From: Osedax fenrisi
Lineage: Eukaryota; Annelida; Polychaeta; Sabellida; Siboglinidae
NCBI GenBank assembly: GCA_964019155.1
Contig: OZ025243.1
Coordinates: forward strand, 30,331,871 to 30,395,870
Direction of reading: 5' to 3'
Length of the DNA stretch: 64,000 nt
In this document: piece after piece, positions 10,326 to 52,904 of the stretch
Position numbering within the stretch: position 1 is the stretch's first letter
Layout of the letters: each line of letters opens with the position of its first letter
Notes under the pieces: model-generated
Databases searched by the model: none
Told to the model about the DNA's origin: nothing
Seen by the model: only the letters and a program-made list of their open reading frames with translations
Made by a program: the position numbers and the translations under genes

Positions 10326-10898
10326 TAAGTTGTGAAGTATAGTATCCGTACAATGCGTGAGGAGTGTAATTCAATGTCGTCGGCGTAGAGTGTGTAGGAG
10401 TGAACATTGGAGAAGGTATTTAGTATACTTGAGAGGGGTAGTAGGTACTTGATGGACGAGAGGATAGAACCTTGACGAACACCATAATACAGTTTGCGGG
10501 GTGATGGAAATTGTTCATGAATTTTGACCGAAAAGTAGCGATCACGAATAAAAGTAGAGATCCATTTTAGCACAGTTCCGGTAATTCCTATTTATTTTAG
10601 TTAAAAGGATATCGTGGTCAAGGGTATCCAATGCCGAGGAAAGGTCAAGGAAGATTGCTTGGGTTGGTGATTTATTATCAGCTGATATTAGAAGGTTATC
10701 CAGGAGCTGTATTATGGCAGTTTCCGTACTATGGTTGGGTCTAAAAGCATGGTGTCTCGGATCAAGGATGTTGAAACGGTTTAAGAAGTGTATGAGTTGG
10801 TAGTACACAGTTTTTTCAAGTAGTTTGGCGAGTATAGGTAGTTGGGAAATTGGCCGGTAGTTGGAAAGTATATGTTGGTCAGCTGTTGGTGTTGTCAA
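10325..10898 (-). pseudogene. LINE A reverse transcriptase core, broken
   Basis: Two overlapping frames encode successive RT blocks: N-Y-R-P-I-S-Q-L-P-I, S-T-E-T-A-I-I-Q-L-L, L-D-L-S-S-A-L-D-T-L-D-H in 10542-10898, then after a frameshift Y-Y-G-V-R-Q-G-S and Y-A-D-D-I-E-L-H in 10325-10573. The catalytic aspartates of Y-A-D-D are kept, but the protein is split. Confidence 0.88.
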
Positions 10899-11437
10899 TA
10901 TCGGTGTTATAGTTGAGTGTTTAAGTTGGGGGGAATATCACCCGTGGAGATCGATATATTGATAATATCTTTAAATATGATACATAGTTGGTCAGCTAGA
11001 ATCTTCGTATCAAATAGAGGTAGTACGTCAGTTGGGAAGATAGATTGAGCTGTCAGTATAAGATGTTGAATATCTATTGAAGAGGTTAGAAAGAAGTTTT
11101 GCATATACGCTGGTGGGTAGTTAGGTAGCCAGTTATAGTCAGAGCTGGGCACGATACTCGAAAAATGTATAATATATAATATATCTATAGATACAATTAC
11201 AATTACACACTTTTTTCTTATAATAGATACTACTACAATTACTTTTACAAAAATCATAGTAGATACAATTACAAATACATAATTTTCTTAGTAGATACAT
11301 CTTAGTAGATAAAAATACATTATAATTATTTTCAATGCATTGTATACATGTATATAGTATATAGATATAAATTATATTGATATATATATATATATATATA
11401 TTCATCGATGTCGATTTAAAAGTACATATCAAGGAAC

Positions 11438-11870
11438 ATTAAGGGGTATCCCACTACAAGTATTTTAACTTTAAAACTATTTTCTATAAAGTTAAGTATA
11501 ATTTTACTGGGAAACCCCCTTACTTTCCGGCAACTTGCCTGAAATATAATAAATGTATAGGGTATCCCATTACAACTTGATAGAAAATGGTTTTAAAGTT
11601 ACAATATCTCCGGTAAGTTGCCGGAAAATATTGTAGTGGGATACCCCCTTTATACGGAAATAATGTCCGGAAATGTTTTATAGAAATTGATTATCTAGAA
11701 ATTTGTAGTGGGATACCCCATTTAAAGTTACTATTTTTCCTGAAAGTTGCCGGAAAGTAAGAGGGTGACCCACTAACATTGTAGTTAACTTGCTAGAAAA
11801 TAACTTTCTAAAAATATTTCAGGACATTATTTCCGGAAATACTGCTAGAGGGATACCTTCTTTAAAATGA
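11438..11870. repeat. Array of GGGTATCCCACTA units in both orientations
   Basis: Units occur at about 11443, 11561, 11634, 11706, 11765 and 11849. Some read GGGGTATCCCACTACAA and some the reverse complement TAGTGGGATACCCC. Between them are TTGCCGGAAA / TTTCCGGCAA pieces, also inverted. The block begins and ends near AAGGGGTATCCC and GGGATACCTTC, so it may itself be a nested foldback element. Confidence 0.6.
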
Positions 11871-12117
11871 CATATTAAATATTTACACCTTATAACGTGT
11901 TCTTCAATAGATGATATAGAATACATTTGTTGATATTTAATGACATTTAATGATGCCCACGATGAATATTTTAGTTACCAGCGTTTATTTCATCTGAAAT
12001 TATAATATAAACCATTACAGACTACAGAGAAAAATACATTATTACAATATACTATTTTTCAACTAAAAATAATCAGCGAACTTTACTTTTGAATGTTAAA
12101 CATGAATATAGTAAATT

Positions 12118-12312
12118 ATCAAATTATCAACAAATAAATTATTAATATATTATTATTTATTATTATTTAGAATTATCATATTTATTATAATGATTTTATC
12201 TTTCTATATAATATATAATTATCAACAAATAAATTATTAATATATTATTAATTATTATTATTTAGAATTATATTTATTAAAATGATTTTATCTTTCTATA
12301 TAATATATAATT
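12118..12312. repeat. About 95-bp tandem duplication
   Basis: A unit starting ATCAACAAATAAATTATTAA and ending TTCTATATAATATATAATT is present twice with small indels. Confidence 0.7.
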
Positions 12313-12727
12313 TTGAATTATAAATCAATTATTATATAAAATATATTATCAAAATAATGTCTTTGTTTTCAATAAATGTATATAATAGTTGTTGAGAATA
12401 AATCACTATAATTGATTATTATATATCATAATTTTTAACAATGAATTAATTTCAATATTTACAAAAGATATTTTATTAAAAAATATTGATATCAAATAAA
12501 TATAATAAACAAATGATATATTATTTAATAAAATGTATATGTTAAAATAATTGTCTTAGTAGATACGTATCGTAGATACTATTTATGACTAATAGATATG
12601 ATTACAAATACTTTTGTAATTCTTATAATAGATACAAATACAAATACAAACGTATCTACGATACTGATTTTTTGCCTTAATAGATACTGTATCGTCGATA
12701 CTGCCCAGCTCTGGTTATAGTTGGATG

Positions 12728-13136
12728 TCAAGGCAGTGTTAGTAAGGTTGTTGTGAATTGTTTCGATTTATTCAGTAAATAAATCAGCAAAAGTATTGCA
12801 GAGAAGTTCATCGGGCATATCAGGGAGTTGGGTTTGTTTAAATCGTCCGAGAAGACTACCCGTGATTTTGTAGAGAGTTTTAATGTTAATTCCAGCAGCA
12901 GTGATTTTAGATTGGTAGAATACAGATTTGGTACGAAAGATGTTATGACAATAATTATTACGTGCCAGAATAAAGTTAGAGTGGTTCTGATGGGTAGGGG
13001 TTTTTCTATAAAGTCTATCAAGTTTCCGGGTATGTCTTTTGAGGGAACAGAGGTCAGAGTTAAACCATGGAGAGTTAGTATGTATAGATATTTTGGAGCA
13101 GATAAGTGGCGCATGTTTGTCAAGTAGAGCAGACAA
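12728..13136 (-). pseudogene. LINE A linker between endonuclease and RT
   Basis: The frame reads L-L-D-K-H-A-P-L-I-C-S-K and S-P-W-F-N-S-D-L, conserved in the linker of L2/CR1/jockey-type LINE ORF2 proteins. It corresponds to LDKHAPIITK and T-L-W-F-N-N-S-L in the LINE at 39.4-42.6 kb. Confidence 0.8.
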
Positions 13137-13416
13137 TGTTGTGTTTAGGCAACGATGGGTTATATTTTGTGATTAGTGTTGAGTTATAGATATCAGTTTT
13201 AAACGATATATAGTCGATATTCTTTATTTTTCTATGATGATAGAGCCGGGGTGTGTATGTTTTATAGGAGAGATTTAGTTGTGATAACATATGTTATGGA
13301 AAATAGATCAGTTAGCAGTGTTGATTATTGAGGTGGGGAGTGTATGAGGTTAGAGTTAGATTTAGTGATATATAAATCTAAAGTTGCCCAAGTCTATGAG
13401 TAGGGACGGTCACATG

Positions 13417-13780
13417 TTATTTTAGGTTAAGTTCAGAGCGTAGCATTTGAAAGGCATAATGAAGTTTTCTAGTAGAGTCAAAGTGGAAATTGAAATCTCC
13501 AAGGATTAGAAAGTTTATGTCATGATAGTTGTGTATAATGTCAGTAAAGTCGATGAAGAATTGTTGATAAGAGTTGTCAGGGGGCCCGTAGAAAAGAATT
13601 ATGTGGAGGGGTATTTTGTTTATTAACAGTGTCGTAAGTAGGATTTCAGAGTCAGTACTTGGTGGTTGTTTGTGGGAGGTAAATATTATTTCTTTTTTAG
13701 TCAATAGTGCTACACCTCTTCCGTGACTGCGGCGAGAGTGAGACTAGTTAGCGTGTATGATTGACCTTGTATGGCTGCTG
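13417..13780 (-). pseudogene. LINE A endonuclease fragment
   Basis: On the minus strand G-R-G-V-A-L-L-T-K-K is followed by F-Y-G-P-P-D-N-S and F-L-I-L-G-D-F-N-F, the APE-type endonuclease blocks (the G-D-F-N aspartate and asparagine are active-site residues in the family). The 5' end beyond 13780 is eroded by stops. Confidence 0.8.
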
Positions 13781-14680
13781 GAGAAGAGGTATCACTGAGG
13801 TATGTTAAACCATGTTTTGGTTAGCGCATATATGTCATTGTTGTCACTGATGTATTGGTTGACTAGATCAATGTTTAATTATCAATAAGTGCTATAGTGA
13901 GTAGTTTCTGTGAGTTATGGGGTAGTCATGCTTGAATATTTTCAGTAGGTTGATGGGTTTGATCATTAAGGCTCTTTCTAAATGTGTTAAGTGAGTCTGT
14001 CCAGTCAGTGATTTGGGTATCAGTGGGTTTAAGTGGGGGGTGAATGCTAGTTAGTTTTATTCGAGTCGGCAGCGTAGTTCATAGGTGTTGTTCCTCAGGT
14101 TGAGTACACATTTATATCCAGTAATTTTGTTAAATTTAATCGCATGGTAATATATGCTTTTTATCCGAGATCGTCATGTAGTAAGTAAGTTGTGAACAAA
14201 CAGTGAGCTGTAGTTGGTATCATGGAGTCTGAGTCGTGTGAAGTTATTTTTTAGCGAAGAGGGTAGTAAAGGTTATGAAGAGTATGTATTGTTAAAACGA
14301 GCTTGAGCGACAGTATTAGGATTGATATTTAGGTCTTATATAAGTTTATTAATGTAATCATAGTTAAGGTTTTCTCTAGGAATATGTTCAATAGTTTCAG
14401 TAAGTTGGGGGGCTGGGACAGGGTAGTTTTAATGATACAGCAGGTGTGGTATGGGTAGTCGATTGTACAGTAGTTTTTTTTTGCATGCTGTGCGACGCAG
14501 TGTGCGTAGGTTATGACCAAACTATAGTTTAGGGAATTCGCTAGTTTCGTGGAAAGTTGGGTTTGTCAGTATCTCGATTTTAGCAGAGAGTATAGAGTGT
14601 TCAGTTGTGATTTTACTAAGTAGCGGATCTAGTGCGGCAGAGTCAGGGGTCATTATATGTTGGGTGTTGATATGTCCCCT

Positions 14681-15030
14681 CCCCCCCATTTAAAACCTAG
14701 GGGGGCCTCCTATATATTGCCCCCCCCCACTTTTACCACACAATTTATTTTGTTGGTTGGTCCCCCCTACATACAAAATCGTTCAAGCACCCCTAACAAG
14801 CATATGTAGTAAATCTATGTCTACATTAATACATATATAAACACCGGTTAGTTAAAACCGCTAAAATGTAATTTAACTTATTACATTTTACCGCTGCATT
14901 ATTTAATGTATTTAATTATTTTATATTATAATGCGATACTACTATTAAAAACTCAGATAGATAGATGCACCTACATAGATGAATGCTGTTATTAATAGGG
15001 TATTCCCTTATATAGACTAAAGTACATCAC
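14681..15030. other. Intergenic DNA with C- and G-rich short runs
   Basis: From about 14690 to 14770 there are runs of C and G (CCCCTCCCCCCCATT, GGGGGGCC, GCCCCCCCCCA). The rest is AT-rich and unassigned. Confidence 0.4.
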
Positions 15031-15158
15031 GTGGGGTAGCTGTTACGTAATATTATTGGTCAGTATAACGGTCAATAACCCAATTGTTATTATCTAGGTA
15101 TTCTATTTATAATTTGACCATTATACTGACCAATAATATTACGTAACAGCTACCCCAC
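15031..15158. repeat. Foldback with about 44-bp arms
   Basis: The left arm begins GTGGGGTAGCTGTTACGTAA and continues to TCAGTATAACGGTCA; the right arm is its inverse ending TTACGTAACAGCTACCCCAC. There is a single visible mismatch, with about 40 bp between. It has the form of a small hairpin MITE. Confidence 0.75.
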
Positions 15159-15479
15159 TTATATATATATATAAGTTACGCGAAATAAAGATTGGATATT
15201 GCGTTTTAATATTAAAAGTAAATAGTTTATTACTTTATCTCTTAGTTAAATATTTGTTAAATTATTTATTAATAATTTATTTCATTTTATTATGGATTAT
15301 AGGGTTCGCTAATAGATTGTTTATATTTAATAGATTATCTATTTTATTATGAATACCTTTTATGTTAACGTCAATATTAGACATAGTCGTGCATATTTAA
15401 ATGTCTTTAAAGGTAATTATTTATATTTAATTGATAAAAAAACGAGTGCCCTTTTTTGGGTATAAGTAGTGTCACTATA

Positions 15480-16150
15480 GCCGTTCCCTAATTAGGGTAC
15501 AATTTGAATAAATACGATCAGTACCCTAAAAATGATCTAATTGTATCCTAAAGAATAGTAGCTGGTTGTACCCTAATTATATGATACCGTGTACCCTAAT
15601 GCAATTGTATGATAGATACCATAATTGAATTGCATGATATGTAAATATAATAATCACGTACCCTAATAGTACCGTAATATTACCCCAGGTACCCTAATAA
15701 TATATAGAGTGTACCCTAGTGCATTTAACAGCAATTCACCCTAATATTTAACATATATTATTATTATTATTATTATTATTATTAAATAGTTTATTGACTA
15801 ACAAAACATTATATGTTTATCGGCGTCATATATAATAAAATAAAAATAAACAAAAAATAATAGTAAAGAACGAAAACTAGAACAATACATAATAACGAGA
15901 ACAATGATATTAAATGGAATTACAAATAAAGAAAATATTTATATAATTTACGTTTAAATAATGACTCAGATTTAGTTATACGTATATCAGTTGGTAACAA
16001 GTTCCAATATTTTGGTGTATGTACCCTATATATATATATATATATATATTGTACCCCATAGAGAGTTTAAAAGTCGTGTACCCTATTTAGGGTACATAGT
16101 AAATTGTTGTGATATTCTGACGATCCCTAAAAATTGAATTCGTTGTACCC
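15480..16150. repeat. Region of dispersed GTACCCTAA motifs
   Basis: GTACCCTAA or near variants (ACCCTAA, GTATCCTAA, and inverted TTAGGGTAC) occur about a dozen times at irregular 20-70 bp spacing, between 15490 and 15745 and again between 16020 and 16155, on both sides of a LINE 3' end. The spacing is too irregular for a satellite. Confidence 0.6.
15752..16020 (-). mobile_element. LINE 3' end, 5'-truncated, (ATT)n tail
   Basis: The minus strand reads T-P-K-Y-W-N-L-L-P-T-D-I and F-K-R-K-L-Y-K, the C-terminal end typical of CR1/L2-type ORF2 (W-N-x-L-P...F-K-x-x-L). A 3' UTR follows, then an (ATT)n tail at about 15756-15783. It is inserted within the GTACCCTAA region. Confidence 0.75.
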
Positions 16151-16618
16151 TAATTTTTAAAAGTATATATACTCCAGTGTATTCTAATAATTGTAATTAT
16201 ATTACTACTAAAACCTATACAATAAACAATAATAGTGATATGTATGTACTTTTTTGTAATTTAATAGATGACATACATAGCATTATACATATCCTGAATG
16301 CTTTATAAAATGTAATGTTGTAAGTAATGAGAAATATAATACAAATAATATATAATGTATAATAATGTACAAATGAACATATATTATTGTAATCATTGAA
16401 TTGTTTACAAATATTGTTTAATTTTATATATTTATTAAATAAAATAATACAATTTTAGAACAGTATTCTTATAATTTCAACAATAAAACATATTAGATTG
16501 ATTATTTTGTGATGCAATGAAATTACAATGAAATTACAAAATTGAGAATATCGATTTAAAGTTTTCTATTAATAATTATATTAAAGTTTATAATATATTA
16601 GTAACTTATATAATATAA
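16151..16618. other. AT-rich DNA, no feature recognised
   Basis: Only short AT-rich words; no open frame with a family signature. Confidence 0.4.
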
Positions 16619-16622
16619 ACTA

Positions 16623-16890
16623 GCTGTGTGGCTCAGTTGGCTAAGCCATCAATAAAATAATCAGTAAGACACGGGTTCGAACCTCGTCCAGACCAATTAA
16701 TTAGATCTTAAAATAAAAGTTATAAGTGATATTATATAATTGTGTATACATAAATGATCGGCTCATGTTAAAACCATGAATTCTTTAATATAAGAACATA
16801 TTAGAAAAGACATTAGAACCACATGGTTATAAGTGACAATTCTTCTAATTTCCTGGATGGGATAAAATGACTCCACGAAAAATTAAATAG
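16623..16890 (+). mobile_element. tRNA-headed SINE, near-complete copy
   Basis: The head has an A box TGGCTCAGTTGG (16629-16640) and a B box GGTTCGAACC (16674-16683) and ends GACCA, the internal RNA polymerase III promoter of a tRNA. The body contains AGTGATATTATATAATTGTG, AAATGATCGG, AGAACCACATGGTTATAAGT and CCTGGATGGGATAAAATGAC, shared with all other copies in the window. It is a retroposon, not a working tRNA gene: the anticodon arm is replaced by AT-rich sequence and the acceptor ends do not pair well. Confidence 0.8.
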
Positions 16891-16974
16891 CTATATCCCT
16901 ATAAAGAGTTTTACCTATACACTATAGTGTAGTTAAACTAAACTATAGTTTGAATCATTTTTAGTAATTCTTTG

Positions 16975-17055
16975 TAATTTCGGATAATTCGTACATCTCG
17001 CTAACTCGGATATTTTACCCGCGATCACCCGTGTGTCCGACTTTCCTGAGGTGGC
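16975..17055. repeat. Degenerate end of a pogo/Tigger-like MITE
   Basis: TTTCGGATAATTCGTACATC followed by TCGCTAACTCGGATATTTTACC and CCGACTTTCC resembles the right end of the element at 27573-27952 (CTCGGATAAGTCGGAAATCT, TCGCTAAGTCGGAC). It is a decayed fragment. Confidence 0.4.
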
Positions 17056-17149
17056 TATCAATAAATGAATTATTTATCATATATTATTTGTAAATTATAT
17101 TTGATTTATTATTAGCAACTATCATTATAATATACATATATATAGCATA

Positions 17150-17712
17150 TCTTCCTCGCATATCGGTTTATATTTCATCATTTCGATTACTCTATTGTTT
17201 ATATCCGATAACTGAACATACATGGAGGGCGGCGTGGGCGTGTATCCCGTACACGAGCGCCGCACGGGACAATAGCGAGGCGGGCGTTCTCATCACGTGA
17301 TCTAAACTGCTCGTCAGACCACGCCTTCTATCGCGCATAACAATTATCTCGGTTACTAATCATATTATCTATAGGCGTCGGCGTGCGGCTATGACGTCAC
17401 GATAACAATAGATACGTCACGTAATCAGACCGCGTACGCTTACCACCCGATAGGTAATCAATCACATTCGATTAGTATCGACTTATTATGAATAGATCGC
17501 GTACACACATTTCTCGGATTACGAACGCCTCCGATTATCGCCAACTCACTTTTATTAAAAGATGTAACAGTAGATGAATATATGTATTAGTTATTTAATA
17601 GTTATTAGTCAGTTGACGCATAGAATATAGTTAGTTAGACAAGTTATACATACATTTACGAATTAGATAGTGTGAGATAGTGTGAGATAGTACGAGATAG
17701 TACGAGATAGCG
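17150..17712 (+). promoter_or_regulatory. Promoter-like region of the 10-exon gene
   Basis: Base composition shifts from AT-rich to mixed with many CpG (for example GAGCGCCGCACGGG, GGCGGGCG) and returns to AT-rich toward the start codon. It contains a TGACGTCA palindrome (17392-17399) and two CACGTGA-type E-boxes. GTGAGATAGT/TACGAGATAG repeats (17670-17711) directly precede the ATG. The transcription start is not known. Confidence 0.5.
17392..17399. promoter_or_regulatory. CRE/ATF-type palindrome
   Basis: TGACGTCA, the full CREB/ATF consensus, about 320 bases upstream of the start codon. Chance occurrence is possible. Confidence 0.4.
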
Positions 17713-49911
<32,199 letters not shown>

Positions 49912-51454
49912 CCACGCCCCTCCACGCGCGTGACCACGCCCCCTCGACCTCGCCGCGGCCATCACCGATTGGTCGATAGGAAAACTTACACGATTAAGGG
50001 CGTGGTGTGACGGTTGATCAGATGGACATCAGTTAATACAGTACTTTAATACAACACTGGTATTCCATTCATCTGTCCATATGTTCAACTTTCTTGGCTA
50101 CAAACTTCACAACTAACTTTCTCTCATCGCTCACTTCCTCAATATGTGTACACCCATCCGCATTACTGCTATACGAAATACAGAGGAAACAATATATTAT
50201 AATTAGTGATCTAAAATTTCTTATCTTTCCAAGTCTTCGAAGTTATCCAAATCTGAACAAAAAAAGTCTATGACATCGTATATTGTCTATTCTTAAAAAA
50301 GGTATATCGTATATTTCAAAAATAATTTTAATTTATAATAAAATATAAAATATAAAATACACTTAATATTACAATTTCAAATATATAATTTTATTTTCTA
50401 AATTTAAAATTGTTTGAAAAATGTCTATCTTGAATCGACTCAATTTGAAAATTTAGATCACTAACTATAAAATGTCTATAGTACTATAGTACACACGTGC
50501 TATATCTTTGAAAAGAGTCACTAAAGGAATTACTGCTATTTGTGCTTTTATAAAGTACAAATAATCGCACATATTTGTTAAGGGCCCCATGCCCCGTGCC
50601 CTTAAGCAGACGAATGTTGTCATAATTATAAATGTAAATTTATATTTTCTTCAAATATTTGCAATTGCAAACTTATATATATATGTGTGATTGTTTGTTT
50701 GTGTAAGATACATAACAATATAATATAGATAATTACTTATCTCTACCCAGTAAATACACTCTTTATGATACTACATAATATATCCATATATCTAATATAT
50801 TACTTATATAGTTTTAAATATCATATATGAAATCTATAGAATGTATTTACTGGGTATATTTATATATAGTATCGCCTATTGAATTTATTCGAAAATGTCA
50901 TATGTCAACTTAATATATATATATGTGTGTATGTTTGTGTATATATGAAGAAATGATCTATAATATCTATATTTCTCGAATATTATAAATAAAATAAACC
51001 ATTATTTTATTTTGTGTTTTATTAACCTATTTGTGATAATAATTATAACATCTATCATTTACACGCAATCTAGATAATCCATGAATATAACTTATATAAC
51101 ATAAGCCTTTATAACCAATCTTATATTTTATAAATTAAAATACAACGTAATCAATAATTAAAATATTTTATGTGTTCACATAATTCAAGTAAAATAAAAC
51201 TACATTATATATTATTAGCAAGCACATGTCCTTGTTATTAGTGTCCTCATTCATAACTCCTAACTAAATAGTGTCAAATTGTATTAATCCATAACCCCTA
51301 ACTAAATAGAAGTACTCTTTATTATCCCCCATATAAATAACGTAAACTTATATTAAAATGATGATATTAATTATAACTCAAAATCAATAAATATATTAAA
51401 TATAGTTATATTAACGTTTGTAGATGATATATTATATAAAATGTATAGTTAATA
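49912..51454. other. 3' flank of the 10-exon gene
   Basis: A GC-rich 3' UTR-like stretch to about 50020 is followed by AT-rich DNA. AATAAA hexamers near 50336 could serve polyadenylation. No other gene recognised. Confidence 0.45.
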
Positions 51455-51618
51455 TATTGTTATTTTATTTTAGTGAAGTCATTTCATCCCATCCAGGAAC
51501 TTAGATGTAGTTTTCAATTATAACCATATGGTTCTAATGTCCCTTCGAGTTCTAATGTCCCTTAAGTCTCTCTTATGTTAAGGCATCCATGGTTTTGATG
51601 AGAGCCGATCATTTATAA
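51455..51618 (-). mobile_element. SINE 3' half, minus strand
   Basis: It contains GATCGGCTCTCATC, CATGGATGCCTTAACATAAG and CCTGGATGGGATGAAATGAC and ends AATAACAATATATTAAC. A short internal duplication (TTCTAATGTCCCTT twice) is present. Confidence 0.78.
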
Positions 51619-51929
51619 ATACAATATCATTAATACAATATATTCTAACCCGGTATTTAGCTATGATAAAACTGGATAAACTGGATGAAATAACACAACA
51701 TTTGAAAAGTTTGATAAACTTGATAAAAAAATACTTAAATCTGTATAGATGCAGTTTATTATTGTAATGGTAGATGATAAATACGAGAATAATATAAATA
51801 TGATATAGGATAGTATTGGGTAGTAAACATTTATACTAGGTACATAGAAGGTTGTATGCATCAGATTGTATTAACAAAGGTTAGTAATTTGAAATAACTG
51901 TTAGTTTAAAGAAATTAATATATCAATTA
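51619..51929. other. AT-rich DNA between two inverted SINE halves
   Basis: No gene signature. The SINE at 51455-51618 and the one at 51930-52092 face each other, giving an imperfect inverted repeat of about 640 bp. Confidence 0.45.
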
Positions 51930-52092
51930 AAATAATATTTAGAATTGATCTACTATAAATTTAAATAATAAATGATCGGATTTCATTAAAACCATGGATG
52001 CCTTAACACGAGAGCGGCTTCGAAGGGAAATTAGAACCATATGGTTATAAGTGAAAACTTCATCTTAGTTCCTGGATGGGATGAAAGGACAC
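51930..52092 (+). mobile_element. SINE body, plus strand
   Basis: It starts AATATTTAGAATTGATCTAC, then GAGCGGCTTCGAAGGG, CATATGGTTATAAGTG and CCTGGATGGGATGAAAGGAC. Lacks the tRNA head. Confidence 0.8.
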
Positions 52093-52904
52093 AACTATAA
52101 TAATAAGTCAGCTGCCAAATACATCTTGTTAGTACACTAATAATGTAGTCTCGATATATCATTTATAAATATAGTTTAAGAAGAGTAAAATGATGTAAAT
52201 GAAATAATTATTGTTAATGGATTAGTATATAAAATCAGATTAATAAATACTAATAATTTAGATAAATAATAAACTTTAATAAATAAGATCAGAATTACAT
52301 TTAGAGATATATGATTAAAGCAAGGGATATAAGTAACATATTTAAAATAAATATAACATGATAACACGAATGTTTATAACAATGAATCACAAACTCTACT
52401 TTCAATATTCTTACAATCAGCACCATTAAGTATTGATAAATGTGCAGTAAATATTTGCAATATAACAATAGAAATACTAGTTATATTAATTATCAGCTTG
52501 GCTATATTACACAACTTGTAATAACTACATATAATAGATGGAATAAATCATTTTAAACATGTTTTAATATTGTACTACAAATATTATCTATTATATATTA
52601 AATATTATATTAACTATTAACCACATTTTATAAGTAGGATAAAGCTAAAGTTTAGATTGTTCTAGACTAATACAACAAAAGATAAGTCAACTAGGTAGAT
52701 GTGTAGATTATGTACAATTCTATATCCTAAATATATTTAGAAGAAATATGAAATATAGGAGATGAGAAGATTAGAAGAACAAAGATATAAGATTGTTAAC
52801 GCAATAATAAATAGGTTTATTATCAATAGATATTTGATCTGAGTATCGTAAAAATCTACTCTTTTACTTATTAATTTACAGATAAAATCTTACTATAGTA
52901 TATA
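52093..52904. other. AT-rich DNA, no feature recognised
   Basis: No open frame with a signature and no clear repeat. Confidence 0.4.

Larger units (their letters stand above)
11140..12713. mobile_element. hAT-like non-autonomous element with 8-bp target duplication
   Basis: The ends CAGAGCTGGGCACGATAC and, inverted, CAGAGCTGGGCAGTATCG share a 12-bp perfect TIR. The flanks GTTATAGT (11132-11139 and 12714-12721) are an exact 8-bp duplication. Subterminal DNA is rich in AGATACAATTACAA and ATAGATACAAATAC units. No transposase was recognised. It carries a nested GGGTATCCC array (11438-11870) and a tandem duplication (12118-12312), and sits in the LINE at 8460-14680. Confidence 0.85.
8460..14680 (-). 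mobile_element. L2/CR1-like LINE, decayed, interrupted by two DNA transposons
   Basis: Read from right to left this is one ORF2-type element. It has an endonuclease part (G-R-G-V-A-L-L-T, then L-I-L-G-D-F-N-F near 13440-13740), a linker (L-D-K-H-A-P-L near 13110), RT (N-Y-R-P-I-S, then L-D-L-S-S-A-L-D-T-L-D-H, then Y-A-D-D-I-E-L-H at 10325-10898), and a C-terminal part ending V-S-N-L-W-N-R-L-P-I-N-L near 8620. Two insertions, 9039-10049 and 11140-12713, split it; removing each with one copy of its target duplication rejoins the LINE. Many stops and frameshifts make it inactive. Its outer ends are approximate. Confidence 0.85.

Noticed and set aside
12828..13127. Plus-strand 99-codon frame
   Set aside because: Antisense shadow of the LINE linker region.
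15480..16150. Interstitial telomere repeat
   Set aside because: CCCTAA words are present but not in tandem; spacing is irregular and the core is GTACCCTAA.
16623..16695. Functional tRNA gene
   Set aside because: A and B boxes are present, but the anticodon arm is replaced by AT-rich sequence, the stems do not pair well, and the same head heads a repeated SINE body.
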